Below are positions 27,426-35,930 of a DNA stretch of 36,755 bases, piece by piece (within the stretch, counting starts at the first letter, position 1; every line of letters begins with the position of its first letter). Both the position numbers and the translations under genes were made by a program. The notes under the pieces are model-generated. The model saw nothing but the letters and a program-made list of their open reading frames with translations, made no database searches and was not told the origin of the DNA. Source of the DNA: Deltaproteobacteria bacterium (lineage in GTDB: Bacteria; Desulfobacterota; WTBG01; CAIYCZ01; CAIRTM01); assembly GCA_024276465.1 (NCBI GenBank), contig JAJRXD010000003.1, forward strand, positions 1 through 36,755, written 5' to 3'.

Positions 27426-30375
27426 ATCCCAATGCTTTCAACCTGTCCCTGGTTGATTCATCCATTTTTCCCTCTTGTGCCTTGTATGCGCCCGCACTTA
27501 TTGTGTCTGTTATTTCCTCAATTTTTTCATTCAAACTTTTTATTATGTCAGGATAGGAGGCAGCCAGATTATTTTTCTCTTCAGGATCATTTTGAATATC
27601 AAAAAGCATAACTGGGGCATACATTCTCGGGCTTGTCTCCTCTGTTAAAATAAGTTTCCACTTTTCAGTCCTGAGTGACTTGATGACATTGTGTTCATGG
27701 TCTTCTTCCGAAAAAACAATCCTGCTGGTTTTGTCTGCTTCCTTCAAAAGGCTTTTGCCCTGCATAGCCTCAGGTATGGTTCCACCGGCTGCATCAATAA
27801 TGGTGGGAGAAATATCAAGAGTCCTGACCAGTCTGTTGTCAATACTCCCCGCCCTTTTTTTATCAGGCAGTTTGATAATAAGGGGAATGTGGATCTGTTC
27901 CTCAAACAAAGTTGTCCCGTGCCACCATCCCCCATGGTCAAAAAATTCTTCGCCATGATCTGCAGTAAAAATTATCATGCAGTTATCATATATGCCGGTA
28001 TCCTTCAAAAATTTTAATAATTTTCCAACATGCTCATCCATATAGGAAATGTCACTGTCATACAAATTGCGCATCTTTTCAGCTTTTTCAGCACGAGGGT
28101 TTGGCTCACTCACCCGTGCCACACATTCCCCGTTATAAGGGTGGTGGAAATAGGGGTCATGGGGATCCATGTAGTGGAGGAAAAGAAAAAAAGCTGAGTC
28201 TTTTGCCTTTTCAAGCCATTCAAAAGCTTTTCCGTTTACAACATCTGCATTCTGATAGTAGTTATAAACATATTTTTTCTTGCTGAGAAACCTCTCTCTC
28301 ACTAAGCGAAGAAAGCTGTAGAGACACAGCTTGGATGAAGATTCGCTGGCATAAAAAAAGTAATCCGGGGCCAGATAGCAGTAATAGTCAAATCCCTGAT
28401 GAAAATTAAAGATGGGCGACAGGTTTATATTGGAAACGATACCTCCTGTCCTGTATCCTGTCTTTTTCATAACTTCAGCAAGGGTCTCTATTTTACCAGG
28501 AAGCACCTGAGGTTTTAAATATGTATTATGAGTGGACGGGTAAAGGGATGTAAGCAGGGTGGCTGCCTGTGGTTTCGTCCATGATGACTGGCCAAAGCAG
28601 TTATCAAAAAGAATTCCATTCTCAGCCAGACTGTCTATGTTAGGTGTTCTGTTTTCCTTATAACCATATGCTGAAATGTGTCCGGCACGCAGGGCATCCG
28701 CCATAATTAAAATAATATTTGGTGTTGGGTCAAAGGGAGATTGCTGCCAGTTGTCTCCGGATTGTTTTTCAAAATAAAGATTGACTTGATTAAAACCAAA
28801 GGAAAAAAGAAAAAAAAGAACCCAGAGAACAGGCGCTCCATATCCCCTGAAAATAAACCTGAAAACATTGTTTTTTAATAGTTTCATTAAAGCCCAGTAT
28901 AAGATCACAAACAACAGGGCAAACAGGGCAAAAATCGCCAGGTTCTCAACAGGCGCAAGCTGCCGTTCATGAAGAACATCCCTGACAATACGGAATCTTG
29001 TTATAACAAATGCAAATGGGATGAGGACTGAAACAAAACTTATTGACCACAGTTTTTCAGGAATATACCTTTCAAGATTAAAAAAAGTATACCCACAGGT
29101 GACAATGCTGAACCCAAGTCCTAAAAATCCTCCAAGAACAGAATAGATTAATGGCCCCCAGTAAAGAACAGTTTGTTCAGACAAATTGGAAAAGGAGAAA
29201 ATAGTTACCAATGCTTCAATGAGACCAACAATAAATCCAGCCCATAGCCCCATAAAAACACCTGCAGTTACTGCCTCCCTTAAGTTTGTTTTAACTGTTT
29301 TTAACTCTTCAGGGGTCACCCACTGTCTGGAAATCTCTTCTCTGGAAGTCTGCAATACTTCCCTGATTTCTTCTGACTTTGGTTTGTACTCTGCAGGCCT
29401 GATGAGATAGATTATGCCTCCGGCAAGACTCAATATTTCACCCACCCAGAAACCAAGATGGGCAAAAAGCACGGCCTTGACAGCCCCGGCTTTAGCCCCT
29501 AATATCAGCGCAAACACAATTTCCCTTATACCTTCCCCCCCAATCGACGGTCCTAACACGGTTCCATATATCATCAGGGGGCTTGTGAAAAGTATGTCCA
29601 GGATATCTACATTTGTTGTTTTAATGGCCATGGCAGTGGCAAAATACATAAGAGCTGTACAAAGGTGAACGGAAAAACCAAGCACCAGGGCTTTGGCAAG
29701 AAGTATTTTCTGGCCGCTGTAGGCAGAAACAGCACGGGCAATTTTGTCAAGTTTTCCCTGAAATTTTTTTCGTCCTGGCAGGGGAAAAACAGCTATAAGT
29801 ATCTGTATTATTCTTGGATTAAAGAGCAGTATGAATGAAAACAGTATGAATACAGCTAACATGAGAAGGATAATCCCAAGGATAAGGGGCTTGATTGGCA
29901 GGAATCTTAACCCCAGGGGCAGGGTTAAGAAGACCAGAAATGTCAGAGCAATAAAACCAATAAGTTTTTCGATTAAGATTACAGTTGTTGATTCGACAAC
30001 CTTGCCCGTATGCCTGGCCACATCAAAAAGCCTGTAGCCATCAAGCCCAATTGTGCTTGGCAGAAACATGCCAAAAAATCTCCCCACCAGAAATGTTCCT
30101 GCTAAATGGCGGAAGGGGAGTTTGATTGCCTGACCTTTGAGAAGAAGATTCCAGCGAAACATGCTTGAAAGCATGCCCAGCGCCTTTATCAGCATTGCCA
30201 CAAGTATCCATGTAACAAAGAAAGATAAATCAATGCCTGTAATTTCCTGCCACAACCCCTCGAGGGTTACAGGAATAAACTGCTTGTGAATTCCCAAAAA
30301 ACCGGGATTAAATATAAGAATAAAAAGTGCTATTGTAAAAGCTAGTTTTATAAGCCATTTGAGTTTCTTTTTCAT
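27415..30375 (-). CDS. Flippase-like membrane domain fused to a sulfatase-fold domain
   Basis: The ATG at 30375 is used because GGAGAGG precedes it; this gives 986 residues. Residues 1-320 are a LPG-synthase-TM/flippase-like (UPF0104) membrane domain (FRWNLLLKGQ, GRFFGMFLPSTIGLDGYRLF, VILIEKLIGFIAL). Residues 370-545 contain further membrane spans. Residues 560-985 form a periplasmic sulfatase-fold domain: NIILIMADALRAGH, RTPNIDSLAENGILF, FTADHGEEFFDHGGWWHG. Where sulfatases have the C/S-x-P-x-R formylglycine motif this protein has T-K-P-Q-A, so it is more likely a phosphotransferase or phosphodiesterase with a Thr nucleophile. It is co-transcribed with the phosphodiesterase downstream, and a GT2 gene stands divergently upstream. 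It probably modifies an envelope glycolipid. Confidence 0.82.
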   Translation of the reverse strand: MKKKLKWLIKLAFTIALFILIFNPGFLGIHKQFIPVTLEGLWQEITGIDLSFFVTWILVAMLIKALGMLSSMFRWNLLLKGQAIKLPFRHLAGTFLVGRFFGMFLPSTIGLDGYRLFDVARHTGKVVESTTVILIEKLIGFIALTFLVFLTLPLGLRFLPIKPLILGIILLMLAVFILFSFILLFNPRIIQILIAVFPLPGRKKFQGKLDKIARAVSAYSGQKILLAKALVLGFSVHLCTALMYFATAMAIKTTNVDILDILFTSPLMIYGTVLGPSIGGEGIREIVFALILGAKAGAVKAVLFAHLGFWVGEILSLAGGIIYLIRPAEYKPKSEEIREVLQTSREEISRQWVTPEELKTVKTNLREAVTAGVFMGLWAGFIVGLIEALVTIFSFSNLSEQTVLYWGPLIYSVLGGFLGLGFSIVTCGYTFFNLERYIPEKLWSISFVSVLIPFAFVITRFRIVRDVLHERQLAPVENLAIFALFALLFVILYWALMKLLKNNVFRFIFRGYGAPVLWVLFFLFSFGFNQVNLYFEKQSGDNWQQSPFDPTPNIILIMADALRAGHISAYGYKENRTPNIDSLAENGILFDNCFGQSSWTKPQAATLLTSLYPSTHNTYLKPQVLPGKIETLAEVMKKTGYRTGGIVSNINLSPIFNFHQGFDYYCYLAPDYFFYASESSSKLCLYSFLRLVRERFLSKKKYVYNYYQNADVVNGKAFEWLEKAKDSAFFLFLHYMDPHDPYFHHPYNGECVARVSEPNPRAEKAEKMRNLYDSDISYMDEHVGKLLKFLKDTGIYDNCMIIFTADHGEEFFDHGGWWHGTTLFEEQIHIPLIIKLPDKKRAGSIDNRLVRTLDISPTIIDAAGGTIPEAMQGKSLLKEADKTSRIVFSEEDHEHNVIKSLRTEKWKLILTEETSPRMYAPVMLFDIQNDPEEKNNLAASYPDIIKSLNEKIEEITDTISAGAYKAQEGKMDESTRDRLKALGYVD

Positions 30376-30439
30376 CTCAACCTCTCCATATATAATTCCT
30401 GAATTTCGCTGAAGTTCCTGCAGCACAATCCGGGATTGA

Positions 30440-30552
30440 TTGACAATATGGGCTGTTTATTATCCATCATAATAATGATTTGACAACCCAGGTTTGTTCC
30501 TGAAAAAACAATGTTTTGAAAAATTGACAACTTAGTTTATAAATAAATTAAT
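30440..30552 (+). promoter_or_regulatory. Promoter region of the GT2 gene with three TTGACAA boxes
   Basis: TTGACAA occurs at 30440, 30480 and 30524 on the same strand, 40 and 44 nt apart. The last (30524-30529) has ATTAAT at 30547-30552 after 17 nt and is the best promoter. The other two could be extra promoters or binding sites. Confidence 0.4.
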
Positions 30553-30663
30553 CAGACAAATCAATCATTTCTTGTAACAGAAAGTTTGTACGATAACTGT
30601 TTACATTTAGAATAATTTATTTTACGTTTAAAAAAGATATTTACATGAGAGGGTTAATCAGCA

Positions 30664-31359
30664 ATGAAATTATCTGTTATTATACCTGTTTTTAATGAAA
30701 AAGATACAATACTTGAAGTCATCAGCCGTGTACAAAAAGTCCATCTTGATAAAGAGATAATAATAATAGATGACTGTTCATCAGATGGCACACAGGATGC
30801 TTTAAAGAACATGCCGAGCGATGATGATGTCATAAGAATTTTTTTTCATGAAAAAAACCAGGGTAAAGGTGCTGCCCTCAGGACAGGGTTTAAGCACGCC
30901 AGGGGCGATATAATAATCATACAGGATGCGGACCTGGAATATGACCCGATCGAATATCCCCGGATTATTGGTCCTATTCTGGATGGAAGAGCTGACGTTG
31001 TTTATGGCTCGCGGTTTTCTGGGAGCCCCCAGCGTGTTCTGTTCTACTGGCACTATGTTGGAAACAGGGTGCTCACCACCTTTTCAAATATGCTCACTAA
31101 TATTAATTTAACAGACATGGAAACATGCTATAAGGCTTTTAAAGCTTCCCTGTTACCAAAATTTACAATTAAGTCAAAACGCTTCGGTGTTGAACCGGAG
31201 ATAACAGCTAAATTTGTTAAACTTAAATGCAGAATATATGAAGTGCCTATTTCATATAGTGGAAGAGACTATTCTGAAGGAAAAAAAATAGGATGGAAAG
31301 ACGGGTTAGCCGCAATTTTCTGGATTCTTTATTACAACTTAAGAAAAAGCCTCCATTAA
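30664..31359 (+). CDS. Family 2 glycosyltransferase (polyprenyl-phosphate type)
   Basis: A 231-residue GT2 enzyme of the dolichol-phosphate-mannose-synthase type. The nucleotide-binding start is LSVIIPVFNEKDTILEVI, followed by IIIIDDCSSDGTQDAL, NQGKGAALRTGFKHARGD, the DxD-type motif in IQDADLEYDP, VVYGSRFSG, and ETCYKAF. It lacks the C-terminal membrane spans of some relatives. It transfers a sugar from a nucleotide donor to a lipid carrier at the cytoplasmic face. This fits the flippase/sulfatase-fold gene divergently encoded next to it. AGAGGG lies upstream of the ATG. It converges with the bio operon downstream. Confidence 0.88.
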   Translation: MKLSVIIPVFNEKDTILEVISRVQKVHLDKEIIIIDDCSSDGTQDALKNMPSDDDVIRIFFHEKNQGKGAALRTGFKHARGDIIIIQDADLEYDPIEYPRIIGPILDGRADVVYGSRFSGSPQRVLFYWHYVGNRVLTTFSNMLTNINLTDMETCYKAFKASLLPKFTIKSKRFGVEPEITAKFVKLKCRIYEVPISYSGRDYSEGKKIGWKDGLAAIFWILYYNLRKSLH

Positions 31360-31410
31360 AACAGGATAACAGGGCAAGACACATAAATCAATATCTCAAC
31401 AACCCGCTAC

Positions 31411-32229
31411 TTACCTGCCTTTTTTACCTCTGCCCATAATTATTTCAAAGGTGGCCGGGATTTTATTCTGTACCCCAAAATCCTGTTCATATATCTCAAC
31501 CATTTTTTTCCATACTTTTCTTACACCCGGAGTTTTGTTCCTTCGTTCAGAGGCATTTCTTGCTCCCATGCCCTTTATGGACCTTACAACCTCATTTACA
31601 CCAGGATAGGTTTCAACAGTTATACGTGTCTGTGTGAATGGATCTGTGAAGCCACAGGATGAAATATTCTGCCTGATTTTTTCCTCTGTCAGTGCGATCT
31701 CAAACGCCTCACCCTTTTTGTAACCAGCAGCCATGCATGCTTTTTTATAAGATCTCCTGAGTTCAAAGAAAGTCCTCCCCCCAAATACGGAAAAGACAAA
31801 GATGCCCCCTGGTTTAAGAGCCCTTGCAGCTTCCTCTAACGCCCTGTCCCATTCTCCAAGCCACTGGTAAGTAAAACTTGATGCTATCAGATCAAAAGTA
31901 CTGTCTTTGTACGGAAGAAACTCGGTGTCTGCTGTTAAAAAAAGATGGCTGTTTGCCTGTAGAAAAAGTTTGTCCCTTGCCTGAAGAACCATACTGAGAG
32001 CAAGGTCACACCCATGCACACTTGCCGCTGGAAATTTTTCCTTAAGCCCTGCAGTAAAATTACCGGTCCCCATTCCCACATCAAGGATTTTCGAAACACC
32101 TGTGCAGCCATGATCCAACAGTGCCAAAAGCTGTTTCACCATTCGCTTTTGGAGACCTGCGTGATTATCATAGGTGTAAGCACTTGAATTGAACGAATTT
32201 TTAACAAAGTTTTTATCTATAATACTCAT
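31411..32229 (-). CDS. bioC: Malonyl-ACP O-methyltransferase BioC
   Basis: An approximately 272-residue SAM-dependent methyltransferase. The N-terminus VKNSFNSSAYTYDNHAGLQKRM is the BioC hallmark. The SAM site is ILDVGMGTGNFT, then HGCDLALSMVLQAR, LTADTEFLPYKDSTFDLIASSFTYQWL and ALKPGGIFVFSVFG. It caps malonyl-ACP as a methyl ester so that the fatty-acid machinery can build pimeloyl-ACP for biotin. A TTG at 32232 or the ATG at 32229 is the start. It is the last gene of the bioF-bioH-bioC run, 50 nt after bioH. Confidence 0.88.
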   Translation of the reverse strand: MSIIDKNFVKNSFNSSAYTYDNHAGLQKRMVKQLLALLDHGCTGVSKILDVGMGTGNFTAGLKEKFPAASVHGCDLALSMVLQARDKLFLQANSHLFLTADTEFLPYKDSTFDLIASSFTYQWLGEWDRALEEAARALKPGGIFVFSVFGGRTFFELRRSYKKACMAAGYKKGEAFEIALTEEKIRQNISSCGFTDPFTQTRITVETYPGVNEVVRSIKGMGARNASERRNKTPGVRKVWKKMVEIYEQDFGVQNKIPATFEIIMGRGKKGR

Positions 32230-32279
32230 CAAAGTTTATGAATTCCCCTGCAAAAACAGAGAGCCTTTCAAAAAATGAA

Positions 32280-33068
32280 TCAATTCCTGCTGCGCATATT
32301 AAGAAATCCCTTAACTGCACCGGAAACTTCGTGCTTTCTTGTAATAAAAGGCAGATGGCCTGTCTGTTCAAGAAAAAACAGTTTTGCACTGCCAATCCTT
32401 TCATGCATGTAATGTGATGCCTCAGGGTTGCAGATCTTATCCTCACTGCCATGGATAATCAACGTTGGCACACATATATTATCAAGAGACGGCCTGAGGT
32501 CTTCAGTTTGCAGGCATTTCAATGACTCCAGAGCAGCATTTTTTAAAGGAAGACAATTTTTATCCACAACCAGAGAATATTTGCTGGTCTTTTGCAGCAC
32601 ATCAAGTTCCTCAGAAGTAAAAAGGAGGTCGTAGAAGCTTTGCAACCCTCTTGTGTAATCCCTCTCAATTTGTCTGCAAAGCCTTTTTACTGTAACTCCA
32701 GGAATTCCCCTGTCATATCCCTGTCTGCTCACAAGAGACGGATTGCCACTTATAAGCACAAGGGAATCAACAAAAGGAAGTGATCGGACAAACATTTTCA
32801 ATATTATTGAGACACCCATTGACCATCCGATGAGAGTAACATCTTTAAGCTTGAGTTTGCAAATCATGCTGGATATGTCCTCAGCAAATTTTGCAAAATT
32901 GTATGGCCCATCCATGGAAACAGATTTTCCATGCCCCCTCAGGTCAACAGCGACAGTCAGATATCCTTCCGTAAAACCTTCGGCGAAATCAGCCCATACC
33001 CCTGAATGCATTGCCCATCCATGTATCAGAATAACAGGCTTTCCATCTCCTTTAATAGTATAGTGCAT
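32280..33068 (-). CDS. bioH: Pimeloyl-ACP methyl ester carboxylesterase BioH (alpha/beta hydrolase)
   Basis: A 262-residue alpha/beta hydrolase. The oxyanion-side motif is VILIHGWAMHSGVW, the nucleophile elbow is LIGWSMG (Ser near 84), the acid is in IIHGSEDKICNP, and the catalytic His is in LEQTGHLPF. BioH removes the methyl ester placed by BioC, ending pimelate synthesis. The family alone would be ambiguous; placement between bioF and bioC makes BioH the best call. Confidence 0.83.
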   Translation of the reverse strand: MHYTIKGDGKPVILIHGWAMHSGVWADFAEGFTEGYLTVAVDLRGHGKSVSMDGPYNFAKFAEDISSMICKLKLKDVTLIGWSMGVSIILKMFVRSLPFVDSLVLISGNPSLVSRQGYDRGIPGVTVKRLCRQIERDYTRGLQSFYDLLFTSEELDVLQKTSKYSLVVDKNCLPLKNAALESLKCLQTEDLRPSLDNICVPTLIIHGSEDKICNPEASHYMHERIGSAKLFFLEQTGHLPFITRKHEVSGAVKGFLNMRSRN

Positions 33069-33131
33069 TCTGTCAGTCTTTCTTTAATCTGAATTGAGCG
33101 ATTCTAAAAAAATATGATCTCACAAATCCTG

Positions 33132-33252
33132 CTGTTACACTAATGTTGTGTCAAATCTGTAACAGCGTAACAAAGATAGTCATTGCGAGGCCGAAGGCCG
33201 CGGCAATCTTTTTGGCAAAAAGCACAAGATTGCTTCGCTAAGCTCGCAATGA
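33132..33252. repeat. Palindromic intergenic element between bioF and bioH
   Basis: TCATTGCGAG (33180-33189) is the perfect inverse of CTCGCAATGA (33243-33252), with CAATCT/AGATTG inside and a separate CTGTTAC/GTAACAG hairpin at 33132-33165. Similar GTGTCAA ends occur further out (33147-33154 and inverse at 33269-33276). This is a MITE-like element inserted in the operon spacer. Confidence 0.65.
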
Positions 33253-33317
33253 TATGCGACTTTATATTGTTGACACGACACTAACCGTAGTTATCTGAAA
33301 TATCGCTCAGCTCAGGT

Positions 33318-34487
33318 TTAAATAATCCGGAACCGTTTGCCGGCTTTTTCAAGAATCGCAAGTGCCTGCTTGATATCTTCCATTGTGTGTGTTGCCATAA
33401 CAGTTAATCTCAATCTTGCTGAGCCCTCCGGGACTGCTGGGGGCCGGATAGCCTGAATAAAAAGACCCTTATCAAACAGGTGTCTTGCAAAATCAAGTGC
33501 TGTTACTGAAGAACCCATCATAATGGGTATAATCTGGGTCTCACTTTCAAGGGTATTAAATCCAAGTTCATTAAGAGCTTTTCTGAAAAAAGAATAATTG
33601 TCCCTGAGTCGTTGTCTTCTTTCCGGCTCTTTTTTAATGATTTGAAGTGCTTCCAGCGCAGATGCCAAAACAGAGGGCGGAAGGGCTGTGGTAAAAATAA
33701 AACTTCTGGAACAGTTGACGAGAAATTTTTTAAGATCTCTGCCTCCTGCTATAAAAGCACCAAAACACCCCATTGCCTTGCCCATAGTCCCCATGATAAC
33801 TGTATCGGTTGTCCCGCACAGATGAAAATGCTCTAATGTCCCTCTGCCTCTTTCTCCTAAAACACCTGTAGCATGGGCATCATCAACTATAAGAATGGCT
33901 TCATGCCTTTGGGTAAGATCAACCAGGGCAGGCACAGGTGCAATATCTCCATCCATACTGAAAACACCATCGGTTACAATAATCCTTTTTCCGTATTTCT
34001 TCCCTTTCTTGAGCAGTGATTCAAGCGCAGCCATGTCCCTGTGACGGTAAATCTCAACTCTTGCCCGGCTCAAACGGCAGCCGTCAATAATACTTGCATG
34101 ATTCAGCTCGTCACTGTAAATAACATCCTCTCCCCCCCCCAAAGCAGAAAGTATCCCTGCATTTGCCATGTAACCCGTGCTGTAAACAAGTGCATCTTCA
34201 GTTGCTTTAAAACTTGCCAGCTTTTTTTCAAGATCAGAAAAAAGACTCATATTTCCACTAATGAGCCTTGCTGAACCTGCACCTGTGCCCCACTTTTTTA
34301 AAGCCTGTTGTGCCATTTTTTTCATCCTGGAATGAAAGCACAGCCCAAGATAGTCGTTGGAAGCCATCATGAGCATCTCTCTGCCATCAACGACTGTTTT
34401 GGGAGCAGATTGAGAGTGTATTGTAAGCAGATCCCTGTAAAGCCCGGCTTGCTTTATCTGTATTAGATCTTTCTTGAAATCATACAT
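33318..34487 (-). CDS. bioF: 8-amino-7-oxononanoate synthase BioF
   Basis: A 389-residue PLP enzyme of the alpha-oxoamine synthase family, which condenses pimeloyl-ACP with alanine in biotin synthesis. The ATG at 34487 gives the normal family length; the longer frame to 34637 overlaps radC and adds unrelated residues. Motifs: MASNDYLGLCFH, GTGAGSARLISGN, YSDELNHASIIDG, TDGVFSMDGDIAP, VDDAHATGVLGERGRG, and the PLP-binding lysine in GTMGKAMG. The start has only a weak ribosome site. BioH and BioC follow, but no bioA, bioD or bioB is in the window. Confidence 0.92.
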   Translation of the reverse strand: MYDFKKDLIQIKQAGLYRDLLTIHSQSAPKTVVDGREMLMMASNDYLGLCFHSRMKKMAQQALKKWGTGAGSARLISGNMSLFSDLEKKLASFKATEDALVYSTGYMANAGILSALGGGEDVIYSDELNHASIIDGCRLSRARVEIYRHRDMAALESLLKKGKKYGKRIIVTDGVFSMDGDIAPVPALVDLTQRHEAILIVDDAHATGVLGERGRGTLEHFHLCGTTDTVIMGTMGKAMGCFGAFIAGGRDLKKFLVNCSRSFIFTTALPPSVLASALEALQIIKKEPERRQRLRDNYSFFRKALNELGFNTLESETQIIPIMMGSSVTALDFARHLFDKGLFIQAIRPPAVPEGSARLRLTVMATHTMEDIKQALAILEKAGKRFRII

Positions 34488-34629
34488 TACTGAACAATAG
34501 CCAAGCAAAATATAATTGTCAACTGTGTTCAAATGTCTGGTTAATCTGGTTAAGAATGACTGGTGTTGGGTCGTGAATGGGGAGTTTATAGTTCTTTCGG
34601 TTAGATCGGTTCCATGAAGCCAGTGCCAA

Positions 34630-35292
34630 TTACTCAATCAGTCCTTTTTTTTTGAACGATAGATAACCCTTCTTTGTAATAATCAGGTGATCCAGCACGG
34701 ATATTCCAAGTATCCTGCCTGCCTCAACTATCTGCTTTGTCATAGACAGGTCTTCCGGGCTTGGTTTTAGTATGCCGGACGGGTGGTTATGGACAAGAAT
34801 AACAGATGCTGCCCGGTCAGAAATAACATCAGCAAACACCTCCCGTGGATGAACCTGGGTTGAATTTAGAAGACCTACTGTAACCACCCTGTTCCCAATA
34901 ACCTCATTGGCACCATTCAGGGATATGCAGACAAAGTTCTCCTGCTTTTTGTCGGCAATATGTGAAACAAGCGGCAAAATATCCTTTGGCCTTTGAACTG
35001 TAACCGAATCCCTGAACAACCTGCGCCGTGCAAATTCAAATGCTGCCACAATCAGGCAGGCTTTGGCAACCCCCACACCTTCAATTGTTTCAAGGTTTTT
35101 TACATTCAGTTTTTCCCTGTGTCTGTCAATCCTTCTCACAATACTGTGGGCTATTTGAAACACATTTTTACCTTTTACCCCACTTCCTAATAATATTGCA
35201 AGAAGTTCTGTGTCTGAAAGAACTTCTGCCCCTTGAGCAATAAGTTTTTCCCGTGGACGGTTAAAAAGGGGGATGTCCTTGATATTTTGCAT
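34630..35292 (-). CDS. radC: RadC-family JAB-domain protein
   Basis: A 220-residue protein. The N-terminal helix-hairpin-helix region (LGSGVKGKNVFQIAHSIV, LETIEGVGVAKACLIVAAFEFARR) is followed by a RadC/JAB1-MPN metal-binding domain with HPREVF and the JAMM motif HNHPSGILKPSPEDL. All metal ligands are present (His, His, Asp). The molecular role is unsettled despite the historic DNA-repair name. It lies between the Xre gene and bioF on the same strand. Confidence 0.92.
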   Translation of the reverse strand: MQNIKDIPLFNRPREKLIAQGAEVLSDTELLAILLGSGVKGKNVFQIAHSIVRRIDRHREKLNVKNLETIEGVGVAKACLIVAAFEFARRRLFRDSVTVQRPKDILPLVSHIADKKQENFVCISLNGANEVIGNRVVTVGLLNSTQVHPREVFADVISDRAASVILVHNHPSGILKPSPEDLSMTKQIVEAGRILGISVLDHLIITKKGYLSFKKKGLIE

Positions 35293-35308
35293 GGGTATTT
35301 ATGAATGT

Positions 35309-35722
35309 TTAACGCCTGACTAACTGTTTCCTTTCCAGTTTAACAATCTCTTTCAACTGTTTCAAAAAACCTTGTCTTAATTTGCTGTTACTGAGCTTTC
35401 TATAGTACTTCAGGCAAGCGATTTCTTCCTTGTCCAGGGGTGGAAAAGTTTCCGGAACAGCCTTTTCTGAACTGTATTCCAATACAGGCCCTGAAACCTT
35501 GAAAATTTGTTCCTCCTCTTCAAAAAAAGTGTTGATGTGCACACCCAGAGCATCAGAAATCTGATTAAGACGGAATACTGACATGGTGGTAAATCCCTTC
35601 TCATATTTCTGGACCTGTTGAAAAGACAGTCCTATCTTTTCAGCCAGCTCAATTTGAGACAGCCCCCAGCTTTTCCTTAATTTTCTGATTTTTCGACCTA
35701 TTTTTTTATCGATCTCAGCCAA
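35309..35722 (-). CDS. Xre-family transcriptional regulator
   Basis: A 137-residue protein with an N-terminal Cro/C1 helix-turn-helix (IGRKIRKLRKSWGLSQIELAEKIGLSFQQVQKYEKGFTTMSVFRLNQISDALGV split over residues 8-62). A charged C-terminal region (KYYRKLSNSKLRQGFLKQLKEIVKLERKQ) may dimerise. It starts divergently from the substrate-binding protein gene at 35931, whose shared promoter region it might control. It is also 16 nt upstream of radC and may be the first gene of that transcript. Confidence 0.88.
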   Translation of the reverse strand: MAEIDKKIGRKIRKLRKSWGLSQIELAEKIGLSFQQVQKYEKGFTTMSVFRLNQISDALGVHINTFFEEEEQIFKVSGPVLEYSSEKAVPETFPPLDKEEIACLKYYRKLSNSKLRQGFLKQLKEIVKLERKQLVRR

Positions 35723-35856
35723 TTCTCAAACTCAACTTCTATAAAACTGTGTCTTTTCGGGATTGCTGTTTTTTGACACTGTTCTCTGTTATCCATTTTC
35801 TTTAATATCATAGATAAATAATAAAATGTCTAACACCCTATGGTTGTATTTATCTG

Positions 35857-35884
35857 TTGACTTTTTTCTTATATCGGTTGTATT
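35857..35884 (+). promoter_or_regulatory. Putative promoter of the substrate-binding protein gene
   Basis: TTGACT (35857-35862), 16 nt, then TGTATT (35879-35884), about 46 nt before the ATG. The repeated CTATGG/CCATAG and CTATAGA words nearby (35838-35843, 35889-35894, 35905-35911) could be sites for the divergent Xre regulator. Confidence 0.4.
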
Positions 35885-35930
35885 TTCACCATAGAACTTC
35901 ACCATCTATAGAAAAACGAAGAAGAATAGA

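Noticed and set aside
2918-30375. SUMF1-domain protein as activator of the sulfatase-fold protein
   Set aside because: The SUMF1 protein is a surface lipoprotein, and the sulfatase-fold domain lacks the Cys or Ser needed for formylglycine.
32213-32452. Small minus-strand gene between bioH and bioC
   Set aside because: It is a shadow frame lying mostly inside bioH, without a ribosome site.
34488-34637. Longer BioF with about 50 extra N-terminal residues
   Set aside because: The extension overlaps the end of radC and does not resemble BioF; the ATG at 34487 gives the usual length.
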